Below, piece after piece: positions 32,741 to 43,831 of a stretch of 64,000 bases of DNA. The stretch is from the NCBI RefSeq assembly GCF_000219625.1, contig NC_018210.1, forward strand, positions 806,001 to 870,000, written 5' to 3'. The notes beneath the pieces were generated by a model. It did no database searches. It saw nothing but the letters and a program-made list of their open reading frames with translations, and was not told where the DNA came from. Each line of letters starts with the position of its first letter. Within the stretch, counting starts at the first letter, position 1. Both the position numbers and the translations under genes were made by a program. This DNA comes from Zymoseptoria tritici IPO323 (taxonomy: Eukaryota > Ascomycota > Dothideomycetes > Mycosphaerellales > Mycosphaerellaceae).

Positions 32741-33604
32741 CTACCACTCCTTCTTCACCTCAAACGCCCAGTCGAATTGCAGATGCGTTTGGTTGTCGTC
32801 GTCGATGAACTTGGACACGGCCTTGTACTTGCCTCGGGCGATCATGCCGGAGGGAGCGGTGTCGGCTTCGACTGTTGGGGAAATGATTAGATAAGGTTCG
32901 TAGCAGTGAAGCAGTGAAGGTCGGACAACACGTACACTTCTTCTCGTACTCGGGCTTATCAGTCGTGTTGGGAGAGTACGAGCCCTGTTCGTCACAGTCA
33001 GTGAAGCTCGCTTCGACCTTAAAGGATTGCTGGAGTACTCACAATCATTTCCTGACTCTTATTCTTCAACCCAGCCCGGCTCACAACCTGGACATACTTC
33101 ATTCCACTCAAAATCTGATGCTGCACGCGGAAGCGTGCTTTCATGCGGAAGGTCGCGCCTTCCTTGATCGTGAATGGGTGGTTCTTGAGGTCTTCCAATG
33201 CGGAGGCCTTCTGCAGGTCCAGGACAATGTCCGGGCGACCTTCGACTTCCAGGCCGAGGGAGAGGATCACGACTCGACGCTGGTCGGATGGGTCGGCGAT
33301 GGGAGTGCCGGAGCCAATGCCGAGGGACTCTTTCCATTTGCGGAGGGATTCGTCGTTTTGGTCTGGGAGGGGGAATGTTAGTGACTGGTTGTGGGTGATG
33401 GTGGCGGTGAGCATTGAGGACAGAGGCGGCAACTGTATCTTGACTTCCTGTAGACGGTCGCAGCTTCCCTCTTGTCTCCTCTGCTCTTCCGGCTCATGAT
33501 GCTCACTCACCCAATTGTTGATACTCGTCAATGGTCTTCTTCTCGCCCACCTTGAACCCCTCCGTGACCTCCGGCTCCAGGTCCTCAGCGTGCGGCGCAG
33601 CCAT
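32741..33604 (-). CDS. RDI1: Rho GDP-dissociation inhibitor
   Basis: Four exons: 33604-33511, 33362-33043, 32984-32936 and 32871-32741, totalling 197 aa, the usual RhoGDI length. Conserved blocks appear across the joins: DEYQQLDQNDESLRKWKESLG, IKEGATFRMKARFRVQHQIL, SGMKYVQVVSRAGL, GSYSPNTTDKPEYEKKF and the C-terminal LQFDWAFEVKKEW. The third donor is the GTACGT form, which alone keeps the KKF codon in frame. The protein extracts prenylated Rho-family GTPases from membranes and holds them GDP-bound in the cytosol. Confidence 0.95.
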
Positions 33605-34591
33605 GTTTGCGAGATTCCAGCGAGTGTAGCAGCAAGAGTATCCAGTAACTCTTCGATTTCGATATGCAATGGATGCTGTCAAAAAGTCTATGTCTGTTTC
33701 GAGAAGGTCGAAAACACGCACTCAAGTAAAGCGTGGGATCTGGCGGTACGTTTCATGCCCCACCTCGGGCTCGTGCCTGAGCTGCTCACCGCCCCCGACA
33801 GCGTATTTAGCTCCAACACCTTTCTCTTCACACTTTGCTGATAGGACGGGGATCAAGAACTCCTTGGAACGATGCTGAGAAGGATGGTCTTGCTGCTGAC
33901 GAAGGGCTAGAGCCGCATGTTGACAGTGCAGAAGGCTTCCCTCCGTCTTCAGAAACCGCTGGGTTCCGGGTTGACGCCTTTTGCTTATCTCCACGTGCAT
34001 TCAGCCTTGTAAGGAATGCGAATCTAGACGTTGAGACGATTCAGAGGCAACAACAGTCGCATCGATGTGCCACGAATGGCGGTCCTCGTGATGCAGGCAA
34101 ATGCTTCAGTATACAGTATCCCAAGGTAACATCCCAAGAAGTGTCGTCGTTGTCCATGGTTTTAGATTACGTCAAACAACTCTTCGACTGTCCCGAACTG
34201 TCCCTTGGTCCAGCCACTTTTGCCGGAAGGTTTGGACGTTTCCGTCCCCCAGATTCCACCGCGAACTGCTCGGATGCGTCTATATCTGCCGTGCGAGCCA
34301 ACGTCCTCCCCATGCTCGAGTTTCTCGGTCGCTATTGCTGCAATACTCTTTCGCATCTGTGATATCTGGACAATCTCTTGTGACTTCACCCACGATTTGT
34401 CCGAGCCGACGGGATTTCATATTTGCGACCGCTCTGTCTAGCGCGCAAGCTTGCGACCTGCTGTCAATTTCCCGGCCACCTCCATCATCAGCCATAGCAT
34501 CATCGTCGACCTCGACCTCCACACTCGACTCGCGCATTCATCGCATCAACCCGAATCGCTTCTCTACAATACCGCATATCCTTACTGCATC
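33605..34591. other. Divergent promoter region, RDI1/BQT4
   Basis: Nearly 1 kb with no recognisable gene. The frame at 33835-34362 and those overlapping it look like chance. Confidence 0.45.
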
Positions 34592-36089
34592 ATGGCCGAC
34601 CGACCACAGCTCCCTGAGCTTCGAAACCCCATGCTCGACGAGGAGCGTGCACCAATGCGTACGTGACGCGCACGCGCGACCACCAAAATCGAGACCTCAC
34701 GGACCTCAACACTGACAGGATCACCCTCACAGATGAGACCCTCGTCGAACGCAGATGTCTCGGCCAGACCGAGCTCAAAGTGAAGCCCGGCCAGGTCAAC
34801 ACGTCGAATGCGACAAAGCCCGATAATCTCGGCACGCTTGACTACGCGCACCTGCGAGTTCCTCTCCCGAAAGACCTCAGCGGTAGTGGCATCTTCCTCC
34901 GAGGCGCGAACCGCAAGTGGCCCGAGGCGTACTTTTTGATGGTGAGTGAATACACGACGCGTCCGGCGCGTGGAAGATGAGATGGAGAAGAGGAGTCATA
35001 AGCTAAGCTGCGGTATTTGTGACAGCGACGTTCGAGCGACGGTTTCATCAGCGCGACGGGCATGTTCAAGGCTGCATTCCCATATGCGCAGCAAGAAGAG
35101 GAGTTGTTGGAAAAGGACTACATCAAATCTCTGCCCGCTGCATCGAGCGAAGAGGTTGCGGGGAACGTCTGGATTGATGCACACAAAGGTGAGCTCTTAG
35201 CATACATTCGTCACATGTCTTTGTTTTTGCGCACGAAAATTGACGCCTTCACAACAACAGCTCTGGAACTCGCTGACGAATACGGCATCAAACTTTGGAT
35301 CGCCGCCCTTCTCGACCCAACACCCATCACCCACGGCACCAACGATCCGACCAAGAAAGGCATCAAATCGCCTCCCGCTTTCCACATGCGCGACGCCGAC
35401 GCTCTCGGCCGCACACCAGGCCGCGCCTCTCCCGGCACCACCACAAAAGGCAAACGCTCCGTCCGTGGAGCCAACGCACGCAGCATGCGCTCCGAGTCGC
35501 CAACAAAGGCCTCCAAGCCTACGCCGCGCAAAATCGCCACACCAAGAAAAGCGCGCAAAGGTCGTGGTGCGCTCGCTAGTGTCGACGAGACTGCCTCCAC
35601 TGCGGGAGAGTCGGTGAATGGCGAGAACGGAGAGTCTGTGAGGGTGGAAGTTGAGACAACCACTGTGCCTGGCGTGAATGGCGATGAGGAGTCGACGAAG
35701 GTAAATATCACTATGCCTGCAAACAACCCTGATCTCGAAATCCCGGACAATGCGGAGGAGATGCTCGCTAAGGCACGGCAGATGGTCAGGGAGGCTGCGG
35801 ATATGAATGGCGAGACGTCGACGAAGAGCGCGAAGGGCAAGCGGAAGGCGGAGGATATGATTGATGAGGACGAGGTGAAGAGCTTGTCCAGGCCGGTGAA
35901 GAAACCGCATCTGGGGGATGTTCCAGCCAGGAAACAGCGGATCATCCAAAGAGCGGCGATTGGCATGGGTGCCAGTTTGGCGATAGGGTGAGTTATTTCC
36001 GGACCGCTTGAAGCGCATGAAAACCGCAGATATACTGACATTTGTCCAGTGCTCTTATACCCAGCATCATCGCGGCCTTCCCATGGTGA
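34592..36089 (+). CDS. BQT4: Bqt4-like KilA-N/APSES protein, inner nuclear membrane
   Basis: Five exons: 34592-34658, 34733-34941, 35026-35188, 35261-35987 and 36050-36089, totalling 401 aa with consistent phases. The N-terminal KilA-N/APSES-like fold spans about residues 20-165 and includes FLMRRSSDGFISATGMFKAA and VWIDAHKALELADEYGIKLW, both assembled across introns. A basic, Ser/Pro-rich linker with AT-hook-like TPRKIATPRKARKGRG follows. The last exon completes a single C-terminal hydrophobic helix (about residues 378-401, AAIGMGASLAIG then ALIPSIIAAFPW). KilA-N plus a tail anchor is the layout of fission yeast Bqt4, which tethers telomeres to the nuclear envelope. APSES regulators such as StuA lack the tail anchor. 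Confidence 0.85.
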
Positions 36090-36796
36090 TGAAGTCTCAC
36101 TGAAGGAGCAACTCTCAGAAGACCGGATACAGCACTCGACTTGCTGTCACTTTCCTTGTGTTATTTGTTCTCTTATCACAGCGATACCAATTCAGTTTGT
36201 TAGTCGGAATATTGCGGGGAGGGTGATATCTTTGCTCGGAGTGCAGGGCGAAGAACGGAGTGGTCAGAAAAATTGCGGCCCGATGGAGATGCTGGTCGGC
36301 GTGGAGGCTCAGCTCGATAGCATCCAAACGGGCGAGGGAAGCAGGTGTCGAGGGCGAAGTAAGCAGGCTGCCCGTGTACGTGTAATTCGTCGAAAAGACC
36401 TTCGTCTTGGGTGAGATGTACTTTCGCAAAGCGCAAAGAAGACCTTTTTGAAACTCCTCAATTCACGAATCTTCGGTCCCAGCGATCTGATAATTCTTGA
36501 ACCTCAAGCCATCACGGTGGACTTGCTGAGCGTGAAATAGCGCCAACTGGAGCCTACTGTGATATATGTAGCCGTTGGCTGGACCGGCACCGCCAGACTG
36601 GTAAAAGACACAGAGCAGGTGAGCGTAAGAGCACAGACGACTCAGCATTGCATGCCTATATTTCAATCTATCCGCCCTATCGCGCGCGCAATATCATATC
36701 CTCATGAATTCTCCTCGCCACGCGATCGGTGTAGCTCCCATTGTATTCCCCTTCTCCATCGCGAAATCTTATCCACCCCAGCAAACCGTCATCCAT
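36090..36796. other. Convergent 3' region, BQT4/thioredoxin
   Basis: 700 bp without a convincing gene; short frames only. Confidence 0.45.
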
Positions 36797-37322
36797 CTAT
36801 GCGGCGCAGTGGGTGCTAATCGCCGTCTCCAGCGCCTTCGGGTTGGCGCCCACGACCTCCTGCACCTTCTCGCCGTTCTTGTACACCATGAACGTGGGCA
36901 TGGCGCGCACGCCGACGAGCTGCGCCACTTCGGGGACTTCGTCCACGTCGACTTTGTAGAAGCGGGCGGAGGAGTATTGGTCGGAGAATCTGTCGCGAGG
37001 AGTGCGTTAGCACGATGTTCAAGTCCGGGTGAATGATGAAGAAGGGCATGATGCAGAGGGATGATACATACTTGACGACCTGCGGCGCAATGACCTTGCA
37101 AGGACCACACCAAGTCGCGAAGAAGTCGACGACGGCGACGCCCTCCTCGCACATGGCGGAGTCCCACTCGGCTTGGGTGGTGATGTTGTGGACACCCATT
37201 TTGGTGGTTGTGGTGGTGAAAAGGCGGGAGAAGAGCTGGTGTTGGGTTCGTGTGGTTGTTGGAGTTTTGCTGAAGCGCGTGGTGGTGAGTAGTGTTCGGC
37301 GGAAAGCTGAAGACGCGGACAT
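36797..37322 (-). CDS. Thioredoxin, with optional mitochondrial presequence
   Basis: Two exons, 37322-37072 and 36989-36797. From the ATG at 37199 the product is a classic 106-aa thioredoxin: VAVVDFFATWCGPCKVIAP with the WCGPC redox site, then VRAMPTFMVYKNGEKV with the cis-Pro. From the upstream in-frame ATG at 37322 it gains 41 residues rich in Arg, Ser and Thr with no acidic residue, starting MSASSAFRRTLLTTTRFSK, like a mitochondrial targeting peptide (147 aa in total). Alternative starts could give cytosolic and mitochondrial forms. The intron has a GCTAAC branch site. Confidence 0.93.
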
Positions 37323-38212
37323 ATATGTAGATGTTGTGTGGTGGGAGGGAAGAGAGGAAGATTGGTGATGAGGCGAGGGGAGACGTTTCTAGCTTGCTGG
37401 TCGATTTTTGGCCGCTTAGCGATCACTTCGCTCCAGCTGTTTTTCTGCCTGATAATGCTTCGAGGGCGGGCGATGGGTCTGGAGTGGCAGTGCTCGTGCT
37501 TTGAAGAGGATGATTACACACCTTGAGCCTCGAGTCTTCTGTGATCTGATCTGCTGAGTTTCGAATGGCGAAGATTGTTACGGTGGAAGCACAACACGTT
37601 GCTCCAAGACGATTGCCGAGTCGAGGGGCAACTGGATTTGTGAGCACCAAATCGCGTCATGGACCCTGAAGCACTGCGCCCCACCACATTCACTTCGCTT
37701 TCATGCAAGACCAAGATCGGCTGTCACATGTTAGCGACCAGCTCGCACCGTGATGACGTTGGAAGAATCAGACACAGAATGCGATAGCGAAAGCAACCTC
37801 CCGATCTTCAGAGTTCGATATAAGATAGAATATAGACTTGCCAGCACTAAGTCGATCAGCATACTCGCTGCTATATGCTGTGCAGTCTGGCATCTTTCAA
37901 AGCGCTGTGCACTGCCTGGCTTCGCCAGACAGAGCATGAAAGAGCGTAGCTAGAAGCATCACGATGCCCCTAGCCCGACGCATCTGAGCTATCCTGCCAT
38001 TCGTCCCGACGTTCCGCTGCTGTTCACGGTCACGCGATGCTATACTTCGTGTCCGTAAAGCCTGGGTGGACTGACGAACGTGCGCAAGTTGCTTGCATTC
38101 GGCGTCGTCTGCTGATTTCGTATTGCCTGACAAAAGTCGTCCGTGCCGCAACGTGTTGGCCCGTGATTGAGTGCTCAGTACTCGTGCACGTTGGGCAGGT
38201 CTTCTTGCGAGC
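37323..38212. other. Intergenic, thioredoxin promoter and MTR3 3' flank
   Basis: About 0.9 kb without a recognisable gene. Confidence 0.45.
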
Positions 38213-39166
38213 TCATCCGGTCATGGAGACATCCTTCCGCTTGCCATTCACCGCAGCACCATCCTGAACGTTCGTAGAATCGGCAGCCTTTGCAAACTTC
38301 ACCTCCGCAGCCTCCTTCACAGCCTCCGCCAACACAGTCCTCGTCAGAGTCGCAGCCTTGACAGCCTGATCCATCAGCATCTCCGACTGCGCCCCCGAAT
38401 CACCCTTCAACCATAACTCCGTAATCTCATCCCTCGACTGCAAATACCCGACCACACACGCTGCCCTGATATCATGCTCCGAAGGCGACGGGTCCAACAC
38501 GAATCCCTCCTTCCCATCACCCGTCAACGCCGCCACACCCCCCGACACCAAATCCACACAATCAATACCCGCATCCGCCAGCGCCGCACTCGCCACGGTG
38601 ATACATCCCGCTAACACATTCATCATGCCCCAACCTCCACCTTTCCCTCCCTTTCCCGCCTCGCCCCACCATCCATCCTCCTCCCCTTCCAGCACAGTGA
38701 TCACAACCTCGCATCCACTTTTCGGCCACCTCTCGCCGATAATCACCCCTCGTAAAGCAGTCTCCAGGTGCACGCCCAAGTCTCGCTCACTCGCGTCCCG
38801 TACGTAGCCTCGCCTCTGCCGGGTGGCGAAAGGTGCGAATTTGACGTGTGTCGTTAGCAGCATGTTGGGACTGAAAGCTGCATTTCGGGGCAGAGGGCGG
38901 GGGCCGTGGACGGTGCATGTGATTTTCAAGCTCGACGATGAGGGAACGAGGATATCGTTTGATGTGCTTGGAGTTTCGGGAGGGATTTCGTAGTAGGCAC
39001 TGCCGCTTGCTGAAGGGACTACGCCGGTCCGGAGGAAGATTTTGCGGTGTTCGTCCGGTTGTCGTGTTCGTGTTGGTCGGGAGAGATTGAGATCTGGAGG
39101 GGTTGCGAAAACTGGAGGTGCTGTTCCACCCGGAGGCGCGTTAATGCGGCGGCGGTCGGCTTGCAT
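38213..39166 (-). CDS. MTR3: Exosome RNase PH-like subunit Mtr3
   Basis: Single exon, 317 aa, RNase PH fold. N-terminal RKIFLRTGVVPSASGSAYYE is followed by ITCTVHGPRPLPRNAAFSPN, FAPFATRQRRGYVRDASERD and a C-terminal half with ITVASAALADAGIDCVDLVSG. The composition and the short Arg-rich N-terminus (DRRRINAP) fit Mtr3, one of the six non-catalytic ring subunits of the RNA exosome. It shares a 240-bp bidirectional promoter with the SNA3-like gene. Confidence 0.88.
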   Translation of the reverse strand: MQADRRRINAPPGGTAPPVFATPPDLNLSRPTRTRQPDEHRKIFLRTGVVPSASGSAYYEIPPETPSTSNDILVPSSSSLKITCTVHGPRPLPRNAAFSPNMLLTTHVKFAPFATRQRRGYVRDASERDLGVHLETALRGVIIGERWPKSGCEVVITVLEGEEDGWWGEAGKGGKGGGWGMMNVLAGCITVASAALADAGIDCVDLVSGGVAALTGDGKEGFVLDPSPSEHDIRAACVVGYLQSRDEITELWLKGDSGAQSEMLMDQAVKAATLTRTVLAEAVKEAAEVKFAKAADSTNVQDGAAVNGKRKDVSMTG

Positions 39167-39407
39167 TTTGTGTTATGATTTGTTGTTGGAATTGTGCATG
39201 TTTCGATTGATGTCGTGGTCCATAGCAGAATTGACTTTTGATAGAGGTGAACTTTAAACATCAATCTGTGGCGCAAAGTGTGGCGAAGCTCTGAACATCG
39301 TCATGCGCCGAACAAGACCAGCAGGCACCGATATAACTCTTTCATCGTCGCCGCATTCTCTCCTCCAACCTACACCAACCTCAAGAACACACCCAATCAC
39401 CTCAATC

Positions 39408-39905
39408 ATGTGCGGCTCCGACGTCTTCCTCGGCATCCTCGCCATCTTCTTCCCGCCCATCGCAGTCTGGGTCAAGCGCGGAATCTGCTCAGCCGACAGC
39501 CTCATCAACATCGCCCTGTGCTGTCTCGCCTACCTCCCCGGCCTGCTCCACGCCTGGTACATCATCTCGGTCTCGCCCGATCCGACTTACGACGAACTCG
39601 CACAACACGACCCCGAACGTGGCGGTAACGTCACATACTACTACGTCCAGACGCAACCTGCATCTCGTGGTCCAGCTGCGCCGGGCGGACCGCAGGGTTA
39701 TGGCACGGTGAACAACGTGCCGAATGCGCAGTTTCCGGGTCAGCAGCAGGGATTTGTGAAGCCACCGAAGGGACAGAGGACTGTGGCCGCTCCGGTTGCG
39801 CCAGCTGCTGCGGGACAGTCGAGTCAGGCGGGTGTGGGTGAAGAGATGCCGCCGCCTTCGTATGCGAATGCTGTGGCGGGAGATCACAAGATTCAAGGAC
39901 CGTGA
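39408..39905 (+). CDS. PMP3/SNA3-like small membrane protein
   Basis: Single exon, 165 aa. It starts MCGSDVFLGILAIFFPPIAVWVKRG, the UPF0057/PMP3 first helix, followed by a second helix (LINIALCCLAYLPGLLHAWYI). A long Pro/Gln/Gly-rich cytosolic tail ends with PPPSY, a PPxY motif like those that recruit the Rsp5 ubiquitin ligase in yeast Sna3. Two helices plus a PPxY tail point to a Sna3-type adaptor of the vacuolar sorting route rather than plain Pmp3. I chose the ATG at 39408; the upstream in-frame ATG at 39303 lies in a non-conserved stretch. Confidence 0.88.
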   Translation: MCGSDVFLGILAIFFPPIAVWVKRGICSADSLINIALCCLAYLPGLLHAWYIISVSPDPTYDELAQHDPERGGNVTYYYVQTQPASRGPAAPGGPQGYGTVNNVPNAQFPGQQQGFVKPPKGQRTVAAPVAPAAAGQSSQAGVGEEMPPPSYANAVAGDHKIQGP

Positions 39906-40493
39906 AGTGGATGGGAAGGATAATGCAGGCACGAGGTTACAAGGATATGAGGCTATGACTTGATGCGCGCGATCTGGACTAACGAGAGTCCTCGTGAGGT
40001 GGCGCTTGGCTGCTTGTGGGATCTGGTTCTCGATGGACAAGGACTGGCAGCGGGATGTGCATATCGAGGAGTATAAGGACTGGCAGCGGGATGTGCATAT
40101 CGAGGAGTATGAAGCACGAGATACGATCATTGGAGCTAGGAACAGACTGCTCTCGTTATCGCTGCCCAGGTCTGGTGTATAAGGTATCGTGGAGTGGAAA
40201 CGATTTGATACTAATGACAAAGCTAAGGCTGTGCTTTTATTCGATGTCATGCTCGAACGAGTCATACAGGTTGTGTATATATAAGGCACAGATCGCGGAT
40301 GCCTAGCCAGTGCAGCATGTTGACGCATCATCCGAACAGAGTTCCACCACCACAATCGTCAAGCTGAGGCTGTCGACAAAGAAAGGTACCTAGCAACGTC
40401 AAGCAGACCAGCCTCTTCACCAAGCCCAAAAAAGCCCAAGGTTCCCAATACCCCTTCTTCTCAGCGAGCGCACCGCCTTCCCAGTATCGCCTT
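39906..40493. other. Intergenic region with 36-bp duplication
   Basis: 3' flanks of the SNA3-like gene and of the cysteine-rich secreted candidate. It holds the tandem duplication listed separately. Confidence 0.5.
40039..40110. repeat. Perfect 36-bp tandem duplication
   Basis: Units 40039-40074 and 40075-40110 are identical and contain CTGGCAGCGGGATGTGCATA. Being a multiple of three, the unit leaves a plus-strand frame open, but that frame has no other support. Confidence 0.95.
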
Positions 40494-40874
40494 TCAATTT
40501 CTCTTACGACAATCCGCCTCGTCGTTCTCGTAGTCAGGATAGCATGGATATCCAAACGGAACCGTGCAGGCTGCGTTCTCCGGGCAAGAGCAACATCAGC
40601 TTCAAAAGAATTCGCAAAATTGTCATGTCTCGGGAAAGATGGTGCGTACTGCAGTGCAGTAGTAGACTGCTGGAGGTTTTCCACGTACCGAGGATCCTCG
40701 ACAGGATCCGTTCGGGTAGTGTGCGGTAGGATAGATCCCATCAGGGCCGACGCATGTCTGTCGATTCTGTCAGCACGTGAAGTAGATGGGGATGAATTTT
40801 GGCAGGCTGACGAATTGTGCGAAGGCGAGCGAAGCCATGGAGAGCACAGCGGCGGAGAAATGGAAGATGTGCAT
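40494..40874 (-). CDS. Candidate small cysteine-rich secreted protein (71 aa)
   Basis: Proposed exons 40874-40812, 40757-40689 and 40577-40494, all joined in phase 0. Exon 1 is a textbook signal peptide (MHIFHFSAAVLSMASLAFAQ). Exons 2 and 3 give a short mature part with spaced cysteines: TCVGPDGIYPTAHYPNGSC, then NAACTVPFGYPCYP and ending ADCRKRN. Without splicing, exon 1 runs into a TGA only 39 bp on. Weak points: the first donor is GTCAGC and the second acceptor is GAG, both non-preferred, so one join may be wrong or the gene may be broken. Size and cysteines suggest an effector- or defensin-like protein; no family recognised. Confidence 0.45.
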
Positions 40875-41437
40875 CGTTGATGTGATTGTTCTTGAACTGA
40901 GTCCTCGGAGTGTAAGAAGAAGAGTGGAGAGAATGAAAGAGAAAAGCAGTCGGCAGTTGGCAGACTTGATATGATCACACGGGAGGTAGAGTTTGGACTT
41001 GCCATGGACCACGAGGTGGCCTAGAAAGTCGGGACTCGGGACAAGCCCTGCGTCAAACTGCCTCGAAGCCAAGTCGCCAGCCTCGAACTTGGACGAAAGC
41101 GCGCGAGCATGCATCATGCTTGTAGATCGATCCGGTCGATTGGAATCGAACAGCATGTATCTTCTCCTGCATATTCTTGAACACCAAGCCGACGACACCG
41201 CAGCGCTGGCTGCACTCACGCCTCGTACGAGATCTAGAAACTGTAGACGAGATCCAACGCATGAAAGAGGTTGATGCCGTGCAAACATTTTTCAAAGATT
41301 CCGCACCATACCATACCCCTGCCCATGCCCAAGCTCCTATTCATGCCCGAGCGAACGGTACCGTCGATTAACCGCTCCAGCCTAAACGCAATGCAAAGCG
41401 GTCAAGCCGGTTTCACATGGCAAACCTCCACCAGATG
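40875..41437. other. Intergenic, upstream of secreted candidate
   Basis: About 560 bp; no gene seen. Confidence 0.45.
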
Positions 41438-43402
41438 CTATGCCTCCCCCTCCGTCTCCGGCTCCGGAGCATACAACGCATCCGTACTGGGATGCCTCTT
41501 CAACCTCTTCATCTCCAACGCCCGCCTCATCTCGACCTGCTCCAACTTTCTCCTCATCGCAAACGCCTGCCGGATCAACTCATTCACCTTCTCCGGCTCC
41601 TCCGACACCCTGACCGAGTTACTCATATACGCAAACCACTCGCCCTGCGACTGGCACTCGATCAGATTCTTCGCGTGGTGCGCGAGCAACGTGAGTGCGA
41701 TGTTGAATAGAAATGTCTTCTGGTTGGGAAGACAGAGCCAGACGTCCCATATGCGGAGCAGGACGACTTCGGGTAGCACGCTGGCGAAGGCGGTGAGGAA
41801 CCAGCTTAGCGGCACGGTGTGTTCGGGGTCGACTTCGAGTTCGGACATTTTGTCCCAGAGCCGGGGCATGAGTTCGCGGACGTATTGGCGGAGGACGACG
41901 TTGTCGGATAGAGGGGCGCTCATCGCGGTGTCTTTGGAGAAGTATTCTGCTGGGAAGTAGTCGTCCACCATCTTGCACAGGACCCAGAAGGCGTCGCTTT
42001 CGTCGGGGATGGCGAGGAGGAGGTAGCCTGCGATCATGTTGAGGCCTTGAGTATATCCGAGACCTGGGTATTTGTTGACAAAAGCGATGAGGACTTTCTT
42101 CAGTCTGTCGTAGCCTTTCTCGGCGTAGTAGTCGTATTTGCTGGTGAGTGTTCTGGGGACGTCCTTTACTATTGCTTCGATTTCTGTCGGGTCTTCGTTC
42201 TCGTGGAGGTTGAGGTAGTAGGTGTATGCTTCGGGCTGCATGATCGAGTACGTGTTGGAGAGCTCCATCCAGATTGGGTGTCGGAGGCGCATGGGAATGC
42301 CACCTACGACCAGGCGGCTGAGCATCTCCATTTTCTGTCGTCCACTGTTCCCTTCATTGCCGAATCGTGATGCGCCTACCAGCTCGCCACTTCTGGCTTC
42401 TTCTCCAGCCTGCTCTCGTAGCTTCATCAACCGAACCAAGTATTTGTTCCACTCTGGCTCCTGCGGATCCTTCAACGGCTGTGACAGCGAAGATTGCATC
42501 AACGTCGGAGGTAACTGATCCTGATCATGCCGAGTATACATCTCGACCGGCTCTCGAGGTTCTCGGCTCGCCCTCGAATCTCGCCGTACTCCATTGCTCA
42601 ACCCCTTGATCGTCCCAGCAGCGCCAAACAACGCTGCTGTCCAGCTCGCACTCTCAGTGCTATTGACACTCAGCACATCAATCGACTTTGGTCTTCCAGT
42701 CCCATTCCTAACAGAAGGAGGAGCAACAGAAGCCGATCTCGACGAAGAAGCCGTCCCCGTCGAAGCAGTCGGTCGCAGCGGAGCACTTTTCCTCGTTCCA
42801 CCACCACCAAACAACTTCGTCAATCCACGAATAGTACCCGTCGGACCAAGCAAGGCCTCCGGACCCGTGGACACGCTGCTCTCGGAGGCCGTCGTGGGCG
42901 CCAAATCCTCCGCAGCACCGGCAAGGGATAAGCGCCTGCGCTCCGCCTGCTTCACACGTTTCGCTGTATCATTAATCCTCTCTCTCGGCACTTTATACTC
43001 CTCCGCCAACCTCGTCAAAGCCGTGACATGCGCATCTCTCTCCGCCAGCAATTTCGACAAATTCCGCACGAGCTCCACCGCGCCACGATGATCTATGACG
43101 GCTTGCAGGACTTCCAGCGGGGCGGTGGAAAGAGTCTGCGGATCTGTAGGCGATCTGTCCTGGACGTCAAACATGGACGGTCCAGCGTCCAGCAAGCCAT
43201 TGAGAGGTTCATTGTTGGTGCTAGGTTGTGGCGAAGAGGAGGTCGGCGGGACAGTGACAGCCTCAATTTCGCTCAGGGATCCGTTGCGGCTTGAGGTACT
43301 TTCTGCGGGATCCGGGAATGATGTGAGGGAGGTCGTGTCCATGTCGCTGGCCTTATGCTTCAGCGGCTGCCGACTGGAACGGCGGCTGATGTCGCTACTC
43401 AT
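41438..43402 (-). CDS. TBC-domain Rab GTPase-activating protein
   Basis: Single exon, 654 aa. The N-terminal third is Ser/Pro-rich and disordered, followed by a short coiled stretch (LVRNLSKLLAERDAHVTALTRLAEEY). The TBC domain spans about residues 360-590, beginning LVVGGIPMRLRHPIWMELS. Both catalytic fingers are present: the arginine in VKDVPRTL and the glutamine in GYTQGLNMIAGYLLL. LRIWDVWLCLPNQKTFLFNIAL follows, as usual. The C-terminus is a basic helix (QVEMRRALEMKRLKRH). The protein should accelerate GTP hydrolysis by a Rab GTPase in vesicle traffic; which Rab cannot be told. Confidence 0.9.
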   Translation of the reverse strand: MSSDISRRSSRQPLKHKASDMDTTSLTSFPDPAESTSSRNGSLSEIEAVTVPPTSSSPQPSTNNEPLNGLLDAGPSMFDVQDRSPTDPQTLSTAPLEVLQAVIDHRGAVELVRNLSKLLAERDAHVTALTRLAEEYKVPRERINDTAKRVKQAERRRLSLAGAAEDLAPTTASESSVSTGPEALLGPTGTIRGLTKLFGGGGTRKSAPLRPTASTGTASSSRSASVAPPSVRNGTGRPKSIDVLSVNSTESASWTAALFGAAGTIKGLSNGVRRDSRASREPREPVEMYTRHDQDQLPPTLMQSSLSQPLKDPQEPEWNKYLVRLMKLREQAGEEARSGELVGASRFGNEGNSGRQKMEMLSRLVVGGIPMRLRHPIWMELSNTYSIMQPEAYTYYLNLHENEDPTEIEAIVKDVPRTLTSKYDYYAEKGYDRLKKVLIAFVNKYPGLGYTQGLNMIAGYLLLAIPDESDAFWVLCKMVDDYFPAEYFSKDTAMSAPLSDNVVLRQYVRELMPRLWDKMSELEVDPEHTVPLSWFLTAFASVLPEVVLLRIWDVWLCLPNQKTFLFNIALTLLAHHAKNLIECQSQGEWFAYMSNSVRVSEEPEKVNELIRQAFAMRRKLEQVEMRRALEMKRLKRHPSTDALYAPEPETEGEA

Positions 43403-43831
43403 AATGGATTGGCGAATGTAAACATGGCTTGTTCCCGTGGTGTGAAAAGAAGGATGTATCTAGCAAACAAGGTGTCGCGTGTGGTCGAGATGTGGCGCAG
43501 GCAGGATCGACCGACCCCGACCCGGTTTTAGGGGAACGAAATTGGCGGGACAGCGACTTTTGGCCTTTCGCACGATATTGCCGACAACGAGGTATATAAC
43601 GGCAAAGATCGCTGACGTTTTAGAGACATTCGTAGTATCAAGCAAGATCAGGAGCTCAAGAACTATCGATAAACAGCTTAACTTTTGACATTATGTAGAG
43701 AAATCCGAATCATGTATTGTAACGCCCATGAAAAACATTCTCCTTGCTTGGGGACGACTCTTTTGCAACCCTTCATCCTCCAGGAACCCTCCCTTCTTCA
43801 CCTCAACAGAGCATTAGAGAACAGAAAGCTA
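43403..43831. other. Intergenic, TBC gene promoter / RBR gene 3' flank
   Basis: 430 bp, no gene seen. Confidence 0.5.
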
